A stretch of 64,000 nt of DNA from Helicobacter brantae (GTDB lineage: Bacteria > Campylobacterota > Campylobacteria > Campylobacterales > Helicobacteraceae), in contig NZ_NXLV01000002.1 of the NCBI RefSeq assembly GCF_003364205.1, positions 62,001 through 126,000 of the forward strand. Reading direction: 5' to 3'. Shown piece after piece: positions 56,776 to 64,000 of the stretch; the stretch's first letter is position 1; every line of letters begins with the position of its first letter. A program made the translations under genes and the position numbers. Under the pieces are notes generated by a model. The model did not search any database, was not told the DNA's origin, and worked only from the letters and a program-made list of their open reading frames with translations.

Positions 56776-57542
56776 CTCTCAATAAGCTCCCTCATCTCTC
56801 TCACTGCTTCAGATAGCCCCACAAAGACAGCTCTAGCGATGATTGAGTGTCCGATATTTAGCTCACTTATCTCTGTAATAGTGGCAATAGGAGAGACATT
56901 TTGATAGTTTAGTCCGTGTCCTGCAAAGACTTCTAGCCCTAACTCTTTGGCAAGTTTAGAGCATTCTTGTATCTCTTTTAGGCAAGTTTTCATCTTCTCT
57001 TCTAGCACTTCTAGGGGCAAATCAAGTGAGGGGATAGCGTTGTGAGTGTGTCTGAGATTTGTGTAAGCCATTAGATTGAGGTTCGCCCACTCTCCTGTAT
57101 GAAGCTCAACGCTTTGCACTCCTAGCTCTTTGCAGATTTGGATATTTTCTAGCTTTGGATCGATGAAGAGTGAGGTGGGAATGGAGTGAAAATGAAGTTT
57201 TTTGATTGCATTTCTGACTTGCTCTTGGGCAAGGTTTAGCCCCCCTTCAGTGGTAACTTCTTCTCTTTTTTCAGGCACTAGGGTAATGCGATGAGGGGAG
57301 TAGGAGATGACTTGCTCAACCATAGAACTTGCACATTCAAGATTGATAGGTAAAAAACTTTGAGAGACAATGGCTTTGAAATCCTCATCGTGGATATGGC
57401 GTCTATCTTCCCTCAAATGCAAAGTTACTTGAGAAGCCCCTGCGTTTTTGAGCAAAAAGACAGCTTCTAGGGGGTTTGGCTCATTGATTTTTCTTGCTTC
57501 TCGCAATGTGGCGATGTGATCGATATTCACTCCAAGTTTCAT
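56772..57542 (-). CDS. pdxJ: pyridoxine 5'-phosphate synthase
   Basis: A 256-residue TIM-barrel enzyme that condenses the PdxA product with deoxyxylulose phosphate. GVNIDHIATLREAR is the family signature, followed by HLREDRRHIHDED, TLVPEKREE and AGHGLNYQNV. Forms an operon with pdxA by a four-base overlap. Confidence 0.97.
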   Translation of the reverse strand: MKLGVNIDHIATLREARKINEPNPLEAVFLLKNAGASQVTLHLREDRRHIHDEDFKAIVSQSFLPINLECASSMVEQVISYSPHRITLVPEKREEVTTEGGLNLAQEQVRNAIKKLHFHSIPTSLFIDPKLENIQICKELGVQSVELHTGEWANLNLMAYTNLRHTHNAIPSLDLPLEVLEEKMKTCLKEIQECSKLAKELGLEVFAGHGLNYQNVSPIATITEISELNIGHSIIARAVFVGLSEAVREMRELIER

Positions 57543-57608
57543 ATAAAGCTCCTTTTTGAAAATAAAGTATTATAAAATTGTTGCAAAAATTTTGAGTAAG
57601 GAAATGAA

Positions 57609-58568
57609 ATGCGTTTATTTGAAATGATGAAATACCTAGATATTGATACAAGCAATCTCAAAGACTTTGAAGTCAAATCTCTAAGCACCCTAGAGGAAGC
57701 CACACCAAGTGATCTTATCTATATCGATCAAGACAAATATCTTGACAAACTTAGCACTTGCAAAGCAGGAGCAACTCTTGTGAGTGAGAAAAATGCTCCT
57801 TTAATTCCCTCTCATATCCAAGCCATTGTAGTGAAAAACCCTCATCTAGCCTTTGCTTATCTCTCTAGCTTTTTTGCAAGAGAGATGTTTGAGGAGAGTG
57901 GAGCAGAGCCAAAGGTGGCAAGTAGCTCAAAGGTAATGAGTGGGGCGTATTTGGGGAGAGATGTGGAGATTGGAGAGGATTGTGTGATTATGGCAGGGGC
58001 AGTGATAGGCGATAGGGTAAAGATAGGTAATGGGTGCAAAATCTTCCCCAATGTCGTGTTGTATGCGGATACACTTATCGGAGATAGAGTGAGTATCCAC
58101 GCAGGAAGCGTGGTGGGGAGTGATGGGTTTGGATACGCTCATACCCAAGATGGAGCTCATATCAAAATCTATCATAATGGAAGGGTTGTTATCGAAGATG
58201 ATGTAGAGATTGGGGCAAACTGCACCCTAGATCGAGCAGTGTTTGGAGAAACACGCATCAAAAAGGGGAGCAAGATTGATAACTTGGTGCAAATCGGACA
58301 CAACTGCATCATCGGAGAGCATACGATTTTGGTTTCTCAAGTGGGGTTGGCAGGTTCGACTACCACAGGGCGAAATGTGGTAATGGGAGGACAGGCAGGA
58401 AGTGGAGGGCATATCCATATCGGAGATTTCACACAGATTGCAGGGCGTGGAGCAGTAGGCAAAAACCTCCCACCTCACACCAAATGGGGAGGACACCCAT
58501 TGATGGAGCTTGATGAGTGGATGAAGTTTTATGTAACTTTGAGGAGAATGGTGAAGAAGCAGGGGTGA
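57609..58568 (+). CDS. lpxD: UDP-3-O-(3-hydroxyacyl)glucosamine N-acyltransferase
   Basis: A 319-residue acyltransferase of lipid A synthesis. An N-terminal uridine-binding domain (about 1-100) precedes a left-handed beta-helix of hexapeptide repeats with the catalytic His in IGHNCIIGEHT. Unlike H. pylori, where other genes follow, it is followed here by the accessory block beginning with a HipA-like gene. Confidence 0.97.
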   Translation: MRLFEMMKYLDIDTSNLKDFEVKSLSTLEEATPSDLIYIDQDKYLDKLSTCKAGATLVSEKNAPLIPSHIQAIVVKNPHLAFAYLSSFFAREMFEESGAEPKVASSSKVMSGAYLGRDVEIGEDCVIMAGAVIGDRVKIGNGCKIFPNVVLYADTLIGDRVSIHAGSVVGSDGFGYAHTQDGAHIKIYHNGRVVIEDDVEIGANCTLDRAVFGETRIKKGSKIDNLVQIGHNCIIGEHTILVSQVGLAGSTTTGRNVVMGGQAGSGGHIHIGDFTQIAGRGAVGKNLPPHTKWGGHPLMELDEWMKFYVTLRRMVKKQG

Positions 58569-58593
58569 GAGCGAGGTTTGAGAGGATAGGGCA

Positions 58594-59781
58594 ATGAGTG
58601 AAAAGAAGCATTATTTTCTCAAAAACAAAGATAGGGCAATTGCAAGATTTGGATTGCAGAGGAGAAAAGTAGAGCAAATCTTCAATGGCTCAAAAGTGGA
58701 AGAGGGAATTATAGAGATTGTGGATTTGGAGATTTTAATCCCCTCAATGCTTCCTTATGAGTTGCAGAGTGAATGCACTCCAAACACATTACACAAATGG
58801 ATAAAGAAAAGAAGAGTTCCCAAAAATCGAGCCTTTGTCGATAAGATTTTGAACACTTGCATTCTCAATAATGATTTAATGGATTATATTGATATTTCTT
58901 TGGGGTTTTCTCTCAATGATACTTATTGGATAGTGCCTAGCGAGTGTGCTTATCAATGGAAGGATTGCAATCTTTATTCTAATAGATTTGATGAAATGCT
59001 TGAGAGAGTGGCATTTGATGGAATCTCTTATCAAGCAAGTGAGCTTATCACTACTCCTGAATACACCACCTATGGGGCTTTGAGGAAATGCTGGAGAAAT
59101 GTGGGAGAGGAGATTTGTCTATACAAAGCTTCAAGCCAAGCATTTGCCAATGGAGGCAAAGAAGCCTATGGTGAGTTTTATATGGCACAAGTTGCCCAAA
59201 CAATGGGACTTGAGTGTGTGGCTTACGATCTCAAAGAATATCATCAAGAGATTGTGAGTGTGTGTAGGCTTTTTACAAGTGAGGATGTGGGGTTTTTGTC
59301 GATGTATTCTTGTCTTGACAGAGAGGAGAGAAGGCTCAAAAAATTTGATTTACTCAAAGCTATTCAGAAAATCTATGGAGAGAGGGCTTTGGCTGATTTG
59401 ATGATATTTGATTCTCTGATTTACAACACCGATAGGCATTTGGGGAATTTCGGAATGCTTGTAAGCAATGAGGACAATGCCTTCCTCAAACCTGCTCCTA
59501 TCTTTGATAATGGACTTTGTGTTTTTAACTTTTTGAGTGATGATGAGTTAAATGATATTCCTAGAGCTTTGGTGGGAAAAACCTCAAAGTTTGATCTCTC
59601 TTTCACTCAACAAATGCAAATCTTTGCTACAAAAGAGCATATCCCTATGCTTGAAAATCTCAGAGAGTTTGAGTTTGTCAAACACCCTCAATACAATCTC
59701 CCCAATCATTGGCTAGAGGGGATTGCAGAGTTCATCAGAGAGAGAGCCAAAGAGGCTATCGCAATCGCTCTCAAAAAATAG
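58594..59781 (+). CDS. HipA-like serine/threonine kinase with N-terminal DNA-binding-like region
   Basis: A 395-residue protein. The C-terminal half has HipA-family catalytic features: N-T-D-R-H at 278-282 with N285 nearby and P-I-F-D-N-G at 302-307 (the DFG-like metal site). The N-terminal part contains TPNTLHKWIKKRRVPKNRAF (about 62-81), which looks like a small helix-turn-helix rather than the usual HipA N1 domain. No hipB-like antitoxin gene is adjacent. It could be a stand-alone kinase or a phage-exclusion factor. It begins 25 bases after lpxD, more like an insertion than an operon partner. Confidence 0.7.
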   Translation: MSEKKHYFLKNKDRAIARFGLQRRKVEQIFNGSKVEEGIIEIVDLEILIPSMLPYELQSECTPNTLHKWIKKRRVPKNRAFVDKILNTCILNNDLMDYIDISLGFSLNDTYWIVPSECAYQWKDCNLYSNRFDEMLERVAFDGISYQASELITTPEYTTYGALRKCWRNVGEEICLYKASSQAFANGGKEAYGEFYMAQVAQTMGLECVAYDLKEYHQEIVSVCRLFTSEDVGFLSMYSCLDREERRLKKFDLLKAIQKIYGERALADLMIFDSLIYNTDRHLGNFGMLVSNEDNAFLKPAPIFDNGLCVFNFLSDDELNDIPRALVGKTSKFDLSFTQQMQIFATKEHIPMLENLREFEFVKHPQYNLPNHWLEGIAEFIRERAKEAIAIALKK

Positions 59782-59803
59782 CACCCCATTTTTTCATACA
59801 CAA

Positions 59804-59820
59804 ACGACAGGTTGTGTCGT
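59804..59820 (+). terminator. short hairpin after the HipA-like gene
   Basis: ACGACA and TGTCGT around GGTTG, about 25 bases after the stop. No strong U-run follows immediately, so termination is uncertain. Confidence 0.35.
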
Positions 59821-59864
59821 AATTCAAAAAATCAAAATTTTTTTCAGAAATTTGCATTTACCTC

Positions 59865-59895
59865 TTGACAAACACTTGGGGGGGGGGGGTATCAT
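59865..59895 (+). promoter_or_regulatory. promoter with G12 spacer upstream of the AAA+ operon
   Basis: TTGACA at 59865-59870 and TATCAT at 59890-59895 are separated by 19 bases, twelve of which are consecutive Gs (59878-59889). The start codon of the first gene is at 59928 with AAGGAG at 59916-59921. Length change of the G run would move the spacing toward or away from the optimal 17 bases, as in known phase-variable promoters (for example Neisseria porA and opc). Confidence 0.65.
59878..59889 (+). repeat. G12 homopolymeric tract in a promoter spacer
   Basis: Twelve consecutive Gs in a short noncoding leader between the HipA-like gene and the AAA+ operon. The same length as the tract at the end of the eptA-like gene. 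Confidence 0.92.
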
Positions 59896-59927
59896 TATGC
59901 TTCTTAAAAAGTAAAAAGGAGTAAAAA

Positions 59928-60194
59928 ATGGCATTGCCTTGGCTGATTGGATTAGGAGTCGCTGCACTAGTTGCGGCAGTTGTTATATCGACATTGTCTG
60001 ATTTTTTTGACAAAGTTGATGAAAAAAAGAAAGAACTAAAAGCTGCAGAGGCGAAAATTAGCAGCCTATATAAAGATGGAAAATACAATAAGGTCAAAAT
60101 ATCCTTTAATAAAAATGGAAAAATTGTTGGACACGAAACCGTAGAGGTGACAGATGAGGTTGCACAAGAAATTTATGTGGGGCAAACAAGATGA
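59928..60194 (+). CDS. small single-pass membrane protein of the AAA+ operon
   Basis: An 88-residue protein: one transmembrane helix (about 5-24, PWLIGLGVAALVAAVVI), then a charged helix (about 28-48) and a small beta-like tail with GKYNKVKISFNKNGKIVGHETVEV. Not recognised. AAGGAG lies upstream. Its stop overlaps the ATPase start (ATGATGA). By position it may anchor or regulate the ATPase at the membrane. The block is more AT-rich than the flanking core genes. Confidence 0.75.
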   Translation: MALPWLIGLGVAALVAAVVISTLSDFFDKVDEKKKELKAAEAKISSLYKDGKYNKVKISFNKNGKIVGHETVEVTDEVAQEIYVGQTR

Positions 60195-61486
60195 TGATTA
60201 AAACTGAAATTATTGACAAGAGTCAAGAACTTACAAAAGATTCTAAACAGGAATTAGAACATTTTGCACAATCTGTTGTTGAAATAATAGGTAGACAAGA
60301 TTATGGATTAAAAAGATTTGAAAGTATTTGTTTTTTTATCGAGGTTGTTGAAAGTGGAAAAAATGAACTCAATATAGAATGTGAAACAGAACTCTCTCAT
60401 GAAGAAAAAATTGGTTTTTCTCTAATGTGTTCAAGGATTCAATTTTTGATTGAGAAAACAAAAGGTGATTTTAAAAACAATTTGGACTTTTATATCACAA
60501 CCAATGAAAAAGATGCCGAAAAAGTAAGAAAAGTCCTTAATGGTGAAGCCAAAATCCAATCCATAACTCAAAACAATAAAAATGGAAAGAATATTGAACC
60601 CCTCTTGCTTGAGGCAAAAAATCCTCGCTTTAAGATGGAGCAAATAGAGCTTGATAAAAAGGCAGAAAAAGCACTCAAAGAAGCAATTATTTTGATTCAA
60701 AAGCGAGGAATTATTTATGATGATTGGGGGTTTAGAGAGATTGATGAGATTCCAAAAACAATCATCAATTTTTATGGGAAACCAGGGACAGGCAAGACAA
60801 TGTCGGCTCACATTATCGCAAGTGAGTTGGGCAAAAAGATTATCAGTGCAAATTACTCAGATATCGAATCAAAGTATGTAGGAGATGCTCCAAAAAATCT
60901 TGTCAAAGCTTTTGACTTGGCAGAAAAACAAGATGCGATTTTGTTTTTTGATGAGGCAGATAGTTTTTTGAGTAAGAGGATTACAAATGTAGCACAAAGT
61001 GCAGATCAAGCTGCAAATTCTTTGCGAAGCGAGTTATTAAAGCTCTTAGAAGAGCGACCTATCATTGTGATTTTTGCAACAAACCTTCAAGAAAACTATG
61101 ATAAGGCTTTCCATAGCAGAATTCTTCGATCCATTGAATTCAAACTTCCAAAAAAGAATTTGAGAAAGAGAATTATTCTGCGACTAATTCCAAAAAAACT
61201 TTATGAAAAAGGTATGGTGGAATTTGATGATGAACAGCTTAATGCCCTTTCTAGTTTGACTAAGGGATATGGAGGTAGAGAGATTAAGAATGCTGTATTG
61301 CGAGCATTGAATATGGCAGTTATGGATGAAGTGCTTCCAAGTTTTGAGATTTTCAAAGAAGCATTCAAAAAAGCAAAAAAAGACTTTGATAAAAATCACA
61401 AGGAGGTGAAGAGGAAGGACACTTTAGGCAAAAAAATAGGAAAAAATCTAAAGAGCAAAAATTATAAAAAAGTGAGGAGAAAATAA
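60191..61486 (+). CDS. AAA+ ATPase of an unrecognised operon
   Basis: A 431-residue protein. The N-terminal domain (about 1-145) has no match I can name. The AAA module has Walker A GKPGTGKT at 196-203, Walker B ILFFDEAD at 250-257, sensor 1 IVIFATN, and an arginine-finger region SRILRSIEF at 309-317. It is closest in style to the SpoVK/Ycf46/Vps4-like classical AAA group. The C-terminus is very basic (KKVRRK). Start and stop codons overlap with both neighbours. Likely an oligomeric remodelling enzyme; its substrate may be the small proteins encoded downstream (inference). Confidence 0.85.
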   Translation: MMIKTEIIDKSQELTKDSKQELEHFAQSVVEIIGRQDYGLKRFESICFFIEVVESGKNELNIECETELSHEEKIGFSLMCSRIQFLIEKTKGDFKNNLDFYITTNEKDAEKVRKVLNGEAKIQSITQNNKNGKNIEPLLLEAKNPRFKMEQIELDKKAEKALKEAIILIQKRGIIYDDWGFREIDEIPKTIINFYGKPGTGKTMSAHIIASELGKKIISANYSDIESKYVGDAPKNLVKAFDLAEKQDAILFFDEADSFLSKRITNVAQSADQAANSLRSELLKLLEERPIIVIFATNLQENYDKAFHSRILRSIEFKLPKKNLRKRIILRLIPKKLYEKGMVEFDDEQLNALSSLTKGYGGREIKNAVLRALNMAVMDEVLPSFEIFKEAFKKAKKDFDKNHKEVKRKDTLGKKIGKNLKSKNYKKVRRK

Positions 61487-62022
61487 TGTTTGGAAAAAGT
61501 AATGAAAAACAGGCTGAAAAGCAGTTTGTGGAGTTTGTTGAGAATAGAAAGCTTGATAAAGATGAAATTCTCAGTTTTATAGATAAGATGAAACAAATAA
61601 GTCCTGAAAATATAAGAGAGGCACTGCTAGAGAAAAAGAGTGGGAATATCTTGTATGATTTTTTTTCTTTTTTGATTGAGAAAAAAGGAAAGAAGCCTGA
61701 AGAGATTGAGGAGTATCTAAAGCATTTAGATATAGACACTATTAGAGCAGCCTGCAACTATGAAGAAAGAAAGGTGGCTTTATTTAAATTAGTGGATGCA
61801 ATTGAATGGGTGCAAGATCACTTTGATGAAAAAAAACATATAGGTGCTTGTGTCTTAAAAGAGCAGGGCGAAAAGGAAATTGTATTGAAAATTTGCTTTT
61901 TAGGACTTGATAAAAAACCTTTGTCAAATATGGGTGATTTGTATCTAAAAGTGATTGCAAAGTCAATCGATCAAGATTGTAGTGATGCTTTTGGTGATAA
62001 AAATATGATTGTTTTTGAATAG
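61486..62022 (+). CDS. unrecognised operon protein with C-terminal FGDKNMIVFE tail
   Basis: A 178-residue soluble protein. The N-terminal 100 residues are helical and charged. The last part is beta-like (KEIVLKICFLGLD, DLYLKVIAKSIDQD) and ends A-F-G-D-K-N-M-I-V-F-E, matching the tail of the next gene's product (V-F-G-N-K-D-M-I-V-L-E) over about 22 residues. It overlaps the ATPase gene by one base. No function known. Confidence 0.7.
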   Translation: MFGKSNEKQAEKQFVEFVENRKLDKDEILSFIDKMKQISPENIREALLEKKSGNILYDFFSFLIEKKGKKPEEIEEYLKHLDIDTIRAACNYEERKVALFKLVDAIEWVQDHFDEKKHIGACVLKEQGEKEIVLKICFLGLDKKPLSNMGDLYLKVIAKSIDQDCSDAFGDKNMIVFE

Positions 62023-62034
62023 TTGAGGTGATGC

Positions 62035-62364
62035 ATGTTTGATTCTATTATTAGAGCTTGGAGATGGATTAAAAAAATAGTCTTGACTATCATAAGATTT
62101 GTTGACAATATTGTGTCTTGGTTTGAAAATCCAAATAGATTGCGAGAACTACAAGAAGATATGGACAATATTGCCGTTGCTGTGAAAGAAAAACTAGAGA
62201 ATGGTGATTGTGGGCTTATAAAGTGCCTTTTTAACACGAGAGAGGGGGAGATTGTTGGAAGAGAAGAATCAAGCAATCCGTATGCTGAAGGGATGATAAG
62301 TGATAGCTTAGATGAAGAAACCAAGAGGGTTTTTGGCAATAAAGATATGATTGTTTTGGAGTAG
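62035..62364 (+). CDS. small operon protein with FGNKDMIVLE tail
   Basis: A 109-residue protein. The N-terminus is an amphipathic or membrane-associating helix (WRWIKKIVLTIIRFVDNIVSW). The middle is charged, and the last residues S-L-D-E-E-T-K-R-V-F-G-N-K-D-M-I-V-L-E repeat the tail of the previous product. GAGGTG lies upstream of the ATG. No family recognised. Confidence 0.7.
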   Translation: MFDSIIRAWRWIKKIVLTIIRFVDNIVSWFENPNRLRELQEDMDNIAVAVKEKLENGDCGLIKCLFNTREGEIVGREESSNPYAEGMISDSLDEETKRVFGNKDMIVLE

Positions 62365-62369
62365 CATAA

Positions 62370-62690
62370 TTGGATACCCAAACAATTGAAACCTTTAAAG
62401 ACAAGGATATGATGTCTTTGAGTGAAGAAAATATTTTTTCGTGTGATAAATGTGGTGCTTGTTGTTGTCATATATCAACAATCCTTGAATTGCAAGAATA
62501 CGACCTAGGGAATGGTGTTTGTAAATTTTTCGACATATCTACAAAAGAATGCAAAATATATAATACCCGCCCCTTAGTGTGTCGTGTAGATGAGATGTTT
62601 GAGGAAAAATACAAATCACTAATGAGCAAAAAAGATTTTTATAAAAAGAATCTTGAAATTTGTGAGATGTTAAAAAAGGGTGAGATTTAA
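62370..62690 (+). CDS. YkgJ-type cysteine-cluster protein
   Basis: A 106-residue protein with C-D-K-C-G-A-C-C-C near residue 29, then C-K and C-R residues downstream: the YkgJ/CxxCxxCC zinc- or iron-chelating domain, often linked to modification or metal-cluster work. The reported start is a TTG. An ATG at 62409 or 62412 is possible and would remove the N-terminal D-T-Q-T-I-E-T-F-K-D-K-D-M-M segment, which resembles the tail motif of the two upstream proteins. Its 3' end overlaps crcB by four bases. It may be the last gene of the AAA+ operon. Confidence 0.7.
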   Translation: MDTQTIETFKDKDMMSLSEENIFSCDKCGACCCHISTILELQEYDLGNGVCKFFDISTKECKIYNTRPLVCRVDEMFEEKYKSLMSKKDFYKKNLEICEMLKKGEI

Positions 62691-63028
62691 CCTCTCCCCA
62701 CCCACATTCCCACCCCCACAGCAATCACACTCAAAGCCAAAGAACCACAAGCATAAAGAAGAGCTAAGAGGTAGCGAGAGTTTTGAAGAAGTGAGAAGAC
62801 TTCAAAACTTAGTGTGCTAAGGGTGGTAAAAGAGCCTAAAAACCCTACAAAAATAAGCATTCTCCACTCATTTGTCCCAATCAGTGAATAAAGTAGCCCA
62901 AAGATAAAGCTTCCTCCTACATTGATGACTAGGAGATTAGCAAGAGGGGAGAGTGGGAAAAAGCTCATCACTAGATAGCGACTTAGCCCTCCCAAAGCAC
63001 TTCCAAGCAAAACATAGAGCAAACTCAT
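62687..63028 (-). CDS. crcB: fluoride channel CrcB/Fluc
   Basis: A 113-residue four-helix membrane protein forming a dual-topology fluoride exporter. GSALGGLSRYLVM at the N-terminus, the central GGSFIFGLLYS and GFLGSFTTLSTLSFEV, containing the conserved Phe residues and T-T-x-S-T segment, identify it. Its start overlaps the upstream P-type ATPase stop by four bases. Confidence 0.94.
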   Translation of the reverse strand: MSLLYVLLGSALGGLSRYLVMSFFPLSPLANLLVINVGGSFIFGLLYSLIGTNEWRMLIFVGFLGSFTTLSTLSFEVFSLLQNSRYLLALLYACGSLALSVIAVGVGMWVGRG

Positions 63029-64000
63029 AGCTTCACCCTTTTTAATCTCATCGCATTAAGCACGACAACAAGTGAGCTAAGACTCATACTTAGGGCTGCA
63101 AAGATTGGAGCGATATATCCAAGGGAAGCTAGAGGGATAGTGGTGGTATTGTAAAGCAGAGAGAAAAGGATATTTTGCTTGATATTTTTGAGTGTGCTTT
63201 GTGCGATAGAGAAAGTTTGGGAGAGTGAGTGCAAATCAGAGTGAAGCAAGACAATATCACTACTTGCGATTGCCAAATCATTGCGATCTGCCATAGAGAT
63301 TCCAATCTCACTTTGAGAGAGGGCTAAAACATCATTAATCCCATCACCTATCATTGCAATCTTTTTGCCCCTCTTCCTTAATCCCTCAATCACTTTAGCC
63401 TTTTGAGTGGGGGAGTGTTTGGAGTAAAACTCATCTATCCCTAACTCATTTGCAATTCTCCTCACCTCACTCTCACTATCCCCACTCAAAATACACATCT
63501 CTAGCCCCTTTTGCTTGAGAGAATCGATAACCTCTTTGGCATAGGGTTTGAGAGAATCTTGCAAGAAAAACACGCTTTGAAGCTCTCCTGCCACACTCCA
63601 CGCAAACACGCTTCCCTCTCCCTCCAAATGTGGGATTTCCACTCCTCTCTCTCTCAAAAATTCCACACTTCCTCCCAAAATCACTTCCCTCTCATATTGG
63701 GCTTCAAGCCCTTGGTGGCTGTGGATTTTGACTTCAGTTACTTGGAGAGTGGAGGGGAGGGAGAGATAAGAGAGGATTCCTTTGGCAATGGGGTGGATAT
63801 TTTTTTGCATTAGTCCTTCAAGTAAGGCAGGATTATAAGAGGAGAATTTGAGTTCTTTGATGACTTGGGGTGTGCCACAAGTGAGTGTGCCTGTTTTATC
63901 AAAGCACAGATAATCCACTTTCGCTAAAGTTTCCAAAAACTTGCTTTGCTTAAAAAGTATCCCCTCTTGATATGCCCTACTAAGCCCTACGATGCTTGAG
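63025..64000 (-). CDS. P1B-type heavy-metal ATPase, truncated by the window end
   Basis: About 325 residues of the C-terminal part; the gene continues past base 64000. The phosphorylation motif DKTGTLT, MIGDGINDVLAL, and a terminal pair of transmembrane helices ending in NAMRLKRVKL are visible. In-frame codons run to the window edge (SIVGLSRAYQEGILF precedes the phosphorylation site), so the apparent start at 63936 is internal. The C-terminal membrane part (ALSMSLSSLVVVLNAMRL) fits copper-type (CopA or CcoI/FixI) pumps. The metal-binding CPx segment lies outside, so the metal cannot be fixed. Confidence 0.93.
   Translation of the reverse strand, partial: SSIVGLSRAYQEGILFKQSKFLETLAKVDYLCFDKTGTLTCGTPQVIKELKFSSYNPALLEGLMQKNIHPIAKGILSYLSLPSTLQVTEVKIHSHQGLEAQYEREVILGGSVEFLRERGVEIPHLEGEGSVFAWSVAGELQSVFFLQDSLKPYAKEVIDSLKQKGLEMCILSGDSESEVRRIANELGIDEFYSKHSPTQKAKVIEGLRKRGKKIAMIGDGINDVLALSQSEIGISMADRNDLAIASSDIVLLHSDLHSLSQTFSIAQSTLKNIKQNILFSLLYNTTTIPLASLGYIAPIFAALSMSLSSLVVVLNAMRLKRVKL

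Noticed and set aside
59723-59914. 63-residue frame over the G12 tract
   Set aside because: It begins inside the HipA-like gene in another frame and runs through the promoter; no coding character.
60191-61486. AAA+ ATPase as a second FtsH
   Set aside because: It lacks the transmembrane pair and the HExxH protease site.
62689-63030. Fluoride riboswitch for crcB
   Set aside because: crcB overlaps the preceding ATPase gene, leaving no leader for a riboswitch.

Overview
The window reads as a Helicobacter chromosome segment (Campylobacterota), most likely an enterohepatic or other non-pylori species. The evidence is gene content and order. cheY-prmA-ftsH-(PSD-like)-pssA, groES/groEL beside dnaG and a PP-loop gene, miaB next to an HP0268-type nuclease and a DUF374 gene, tpiA-fabI, ccoNOQP-DUF4006, and nadK-recN-NFACT all recall H. 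pylori neighbourhoods. The species cannot be fixed from sequence reading alone. Genes are tightly packed, often with start/stop overlaps. No rRNA, tRNA, CRISPR array or insertion sequence was seen.

Layout. 0.2-4.7 kb: an AT-rich single-gene SF1 helicase with a C-terminal Vsr/PD-(D/E)xK-like nuclease, a defence candidate. 4.7-12.6 kb: YceI, purH, then a plus-strand run from a PolB-type exonuclease through cheY, prmA, ftsH, a phosphatidylserine-decarboxylase-like protein and pssA. 12.8-17.9 kb: groEL/groES with CIRCE-like and HAIR-like operators, a gene-poor structured stretch, dnaG and a PP-loop ATPase. 18-23.7 kb (minus strand): a porin, a PilM/N/O-like trio, a DUF374 acyltransferase, miaB and an HP0268-like nuclease. 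23.9-29.4 kb: nusA, a lipid A phosphoethanolamine transferase with a G12 tract at its 3' end, and polA. 29.5-37.1 kb: an autotransporter and two paralogous outer-membrane proteins flanking tpiA-fabI-rimO. 37.3-45.4 kb: ridA, tilS, the cbb3 oxidase operon with accessory small membrane proteins, three pseudopilin-like genes and a TauE/SafE transporter. 45.5-52.8 kb: a J-domain protein, an OmpA-like membrane protein, nadK, recN, NFACT, a glycosyltransferase and a Fic enzyme. 53-58.6 kb: an ECF nickel/cobalt transporter (nikKLMQO), pdxA-pdxJ and lpxD. 58.6-62.7 kb: an accessory block with a HipA-like kinase and an unrecognised AAA+ ATPase operon. 62.7-64 kb: crcB and a truncated P1B-type ATPase.

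Functional themes: microaerobic respiration (ccoNOQP plus FixH-like and P1B ATPase functions), envelope biogenesis (pssA, lpxD, fabI, eptA, DUF374, porin and OMPs), metal handling, heat-shock control, and a DNA-uptake pseudopilus whose parts are split between two loci.

The best candidate for an undescribed system is the operon at 59928-62690. It encodes a small membrane protein, an AAA+ ATPase, and two small proteins that share a C-terminal F-G-[DN]-K-[DN]-M-I-V-[FL]-E tail, with a related segment at the N-terminus of a YkgJ-type cysteine-cluster protein. Its putative promoter has twelve consecutive Gs between the -35 and -10 boxes, which suggests on/off or graded phase variation by spacer-length change. 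A second G12 tract disrupts the end of the eptA-like gene, so two loci here look phase variable.
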